DNA of 40,711 bases, taken from contig NZ_JACOAF010000007.1 in NCBI RefSeq assembly GCF_014269285.1, forward strand, positions 1 through 40,711. Direction: 5' to 3'. Positions 40,563-40,711 of the stretch are shown here, piece by piece. The first letter of the stretch is position 1; each line of letters opens with the position of its first letter. The translations under genes were made by a program, and so were the position numbers. Source of the stretch: Rufibacter sediminis (GTDB taxonomy: Bacteria; Bacteroidota; Bacteroidia; Cytophagales; Hymenobacteraceae). The notes beneath the pieces are model-generated. The model did no database searches and was not told the DNA's origin. It worked only from the letters and a program-made list of their open reading frames with translations.

Positions 40563-40711
40563 TTGTGTTCTATGGTAAAAGCAACAAAAAGCGCATAATT
40601 TTTCCAAGAATCCCTTCCAATCAACCCACTTAACTCTGCAGGCACACGTAGGGCATGTTCCGCTCGATGACGGCGAACATGCGGCTGACGATCTTGTTCT
40701 TGATGGCGTTC
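40562..40711 (-). mobile_element. Right end of an IS110-like element, right copy (incomplete)
   Basis: Bases 40562-40645 are the inverted copy of 1-84 (82 of 84 identical). Reading on the minus strand, the partial transposase is followed by about 67 bp of non-coding end, then the cassette attC half-site. The element is cut by the window end. There is no terminal inverted repeat or target duplication to see, in line with the IS110 family. Confidence 0.75.
40630..40711 (-). CDS. IS110-family transposase, C-terminal 26 residues
   Basis: The minus strand reads NAIKNKIVSRMFAVIERNMPYVCLQS then TAA. N-A-x-x-N-K-[IL]-V-x-R-x-F-A-V-x-x-R-x-x-P-Y is the usual C-terminus of IS110/IS116 DEDD transposases (Transposase_20 part). 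Only the tail is in the window, so subgroup and activity cannot be judged. The same last codons end at base 16 of the window on the plus strand. Confidence 0.7.
   Translation of the reverse strand, partial: NAIKNKIVSRMFAVIERNMPYVCLQS

Noticed and set aside
1..40711. tRNA, rRNA or riboswitch genes
   Set aside because: I looked for cloverleaf-like segments and known riboswitch cores in all gaps over 100 bp and saw none; a covariance search would be needed to exclude them fully.

Overview
The window looks like chromosomal DNA from a Bacteroidota bacterium, most likely Cytophagales/Hymenobacteraceae (Rufibacter- or Pontibacter-like; this rests on recall, not a search). Support: a SusC/SusD pair, protein families typical of the phylum, A-rich translation starts without strong Shine-Dalgarno sequences, and a GC-rich core with AT-richer flanks.

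Layout. (1) 1-84 and 40562-40711 are the ends of two inversely oriented copies of one IS110-like element; the right copy keeps 26 codons of the transposase C-terminus. (2) 85-1613 (three genes, minus strand) and 35671-40561 (seven genes, plus strand) are two arrays of promoter-poor single-gene units separated by eight complete attC-like sites. In nine of ten units the last bases are the reverse complement of the same unit's first bases (R'' against its own R'), which is the signature of circularisable integron cassettes. No integrase gene is present, so these are CALIN-like arrays. They point outward from the core and each ends where the IS joins the AACA of an attC R'' box. Cargo: a SEC-C zinc protein, a TIMP/NTR-like secreted protein, a WG-repeat lipoprotein, further lipoproteins or secreted proteins, a two-TM protein and unknowns.

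(3) The 34-kb core (about 1.7-35.5 kb) is ordinary chromosome: EcsC-like protein, M48 metalloprotease lipoprotein, CvpA-CAP fusion, small GNAT protein, prephenate dehydrogenase, a frameshifted glycosyltransferase, PAP2 phosphatase, a ModF-like ABC ATPase, and a likely phosphodiester-scavenging operon (susC-susD-GDPD-metallophosphoesterase). Then comes a complete branched-chain amino-acid cluster on the minus strand in the order leuA-leuC-leuD-leuB-ilvD-ilvB-ilvN-ilvC-ilvA. Just upstream of ilvD is a textbook transcription attenuator: a 20-residue leader peptide containing ISILVI, a terminator with eight Ts, and a mutually exclusive antiterminator starting right after the leader stop codon.

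(4) The core's intergenic spaces are filled by several repeat families that are absent from the cassette arrays: about 16 copies of a 38-44 bp inverted repeat (GTTTTAGGCCTGTTTTC/GAAAACAGGCCTAAAAC), three 136-246 bp palindrome islands made of GAGTCTnnAGACTC hairpins, two islands of GGATTTnnAATCC hairpins, and a 138-bp element with 29-bp terminal inverted repeats. All calls come from reading the sequence and the translations; nothing was searched against a database.
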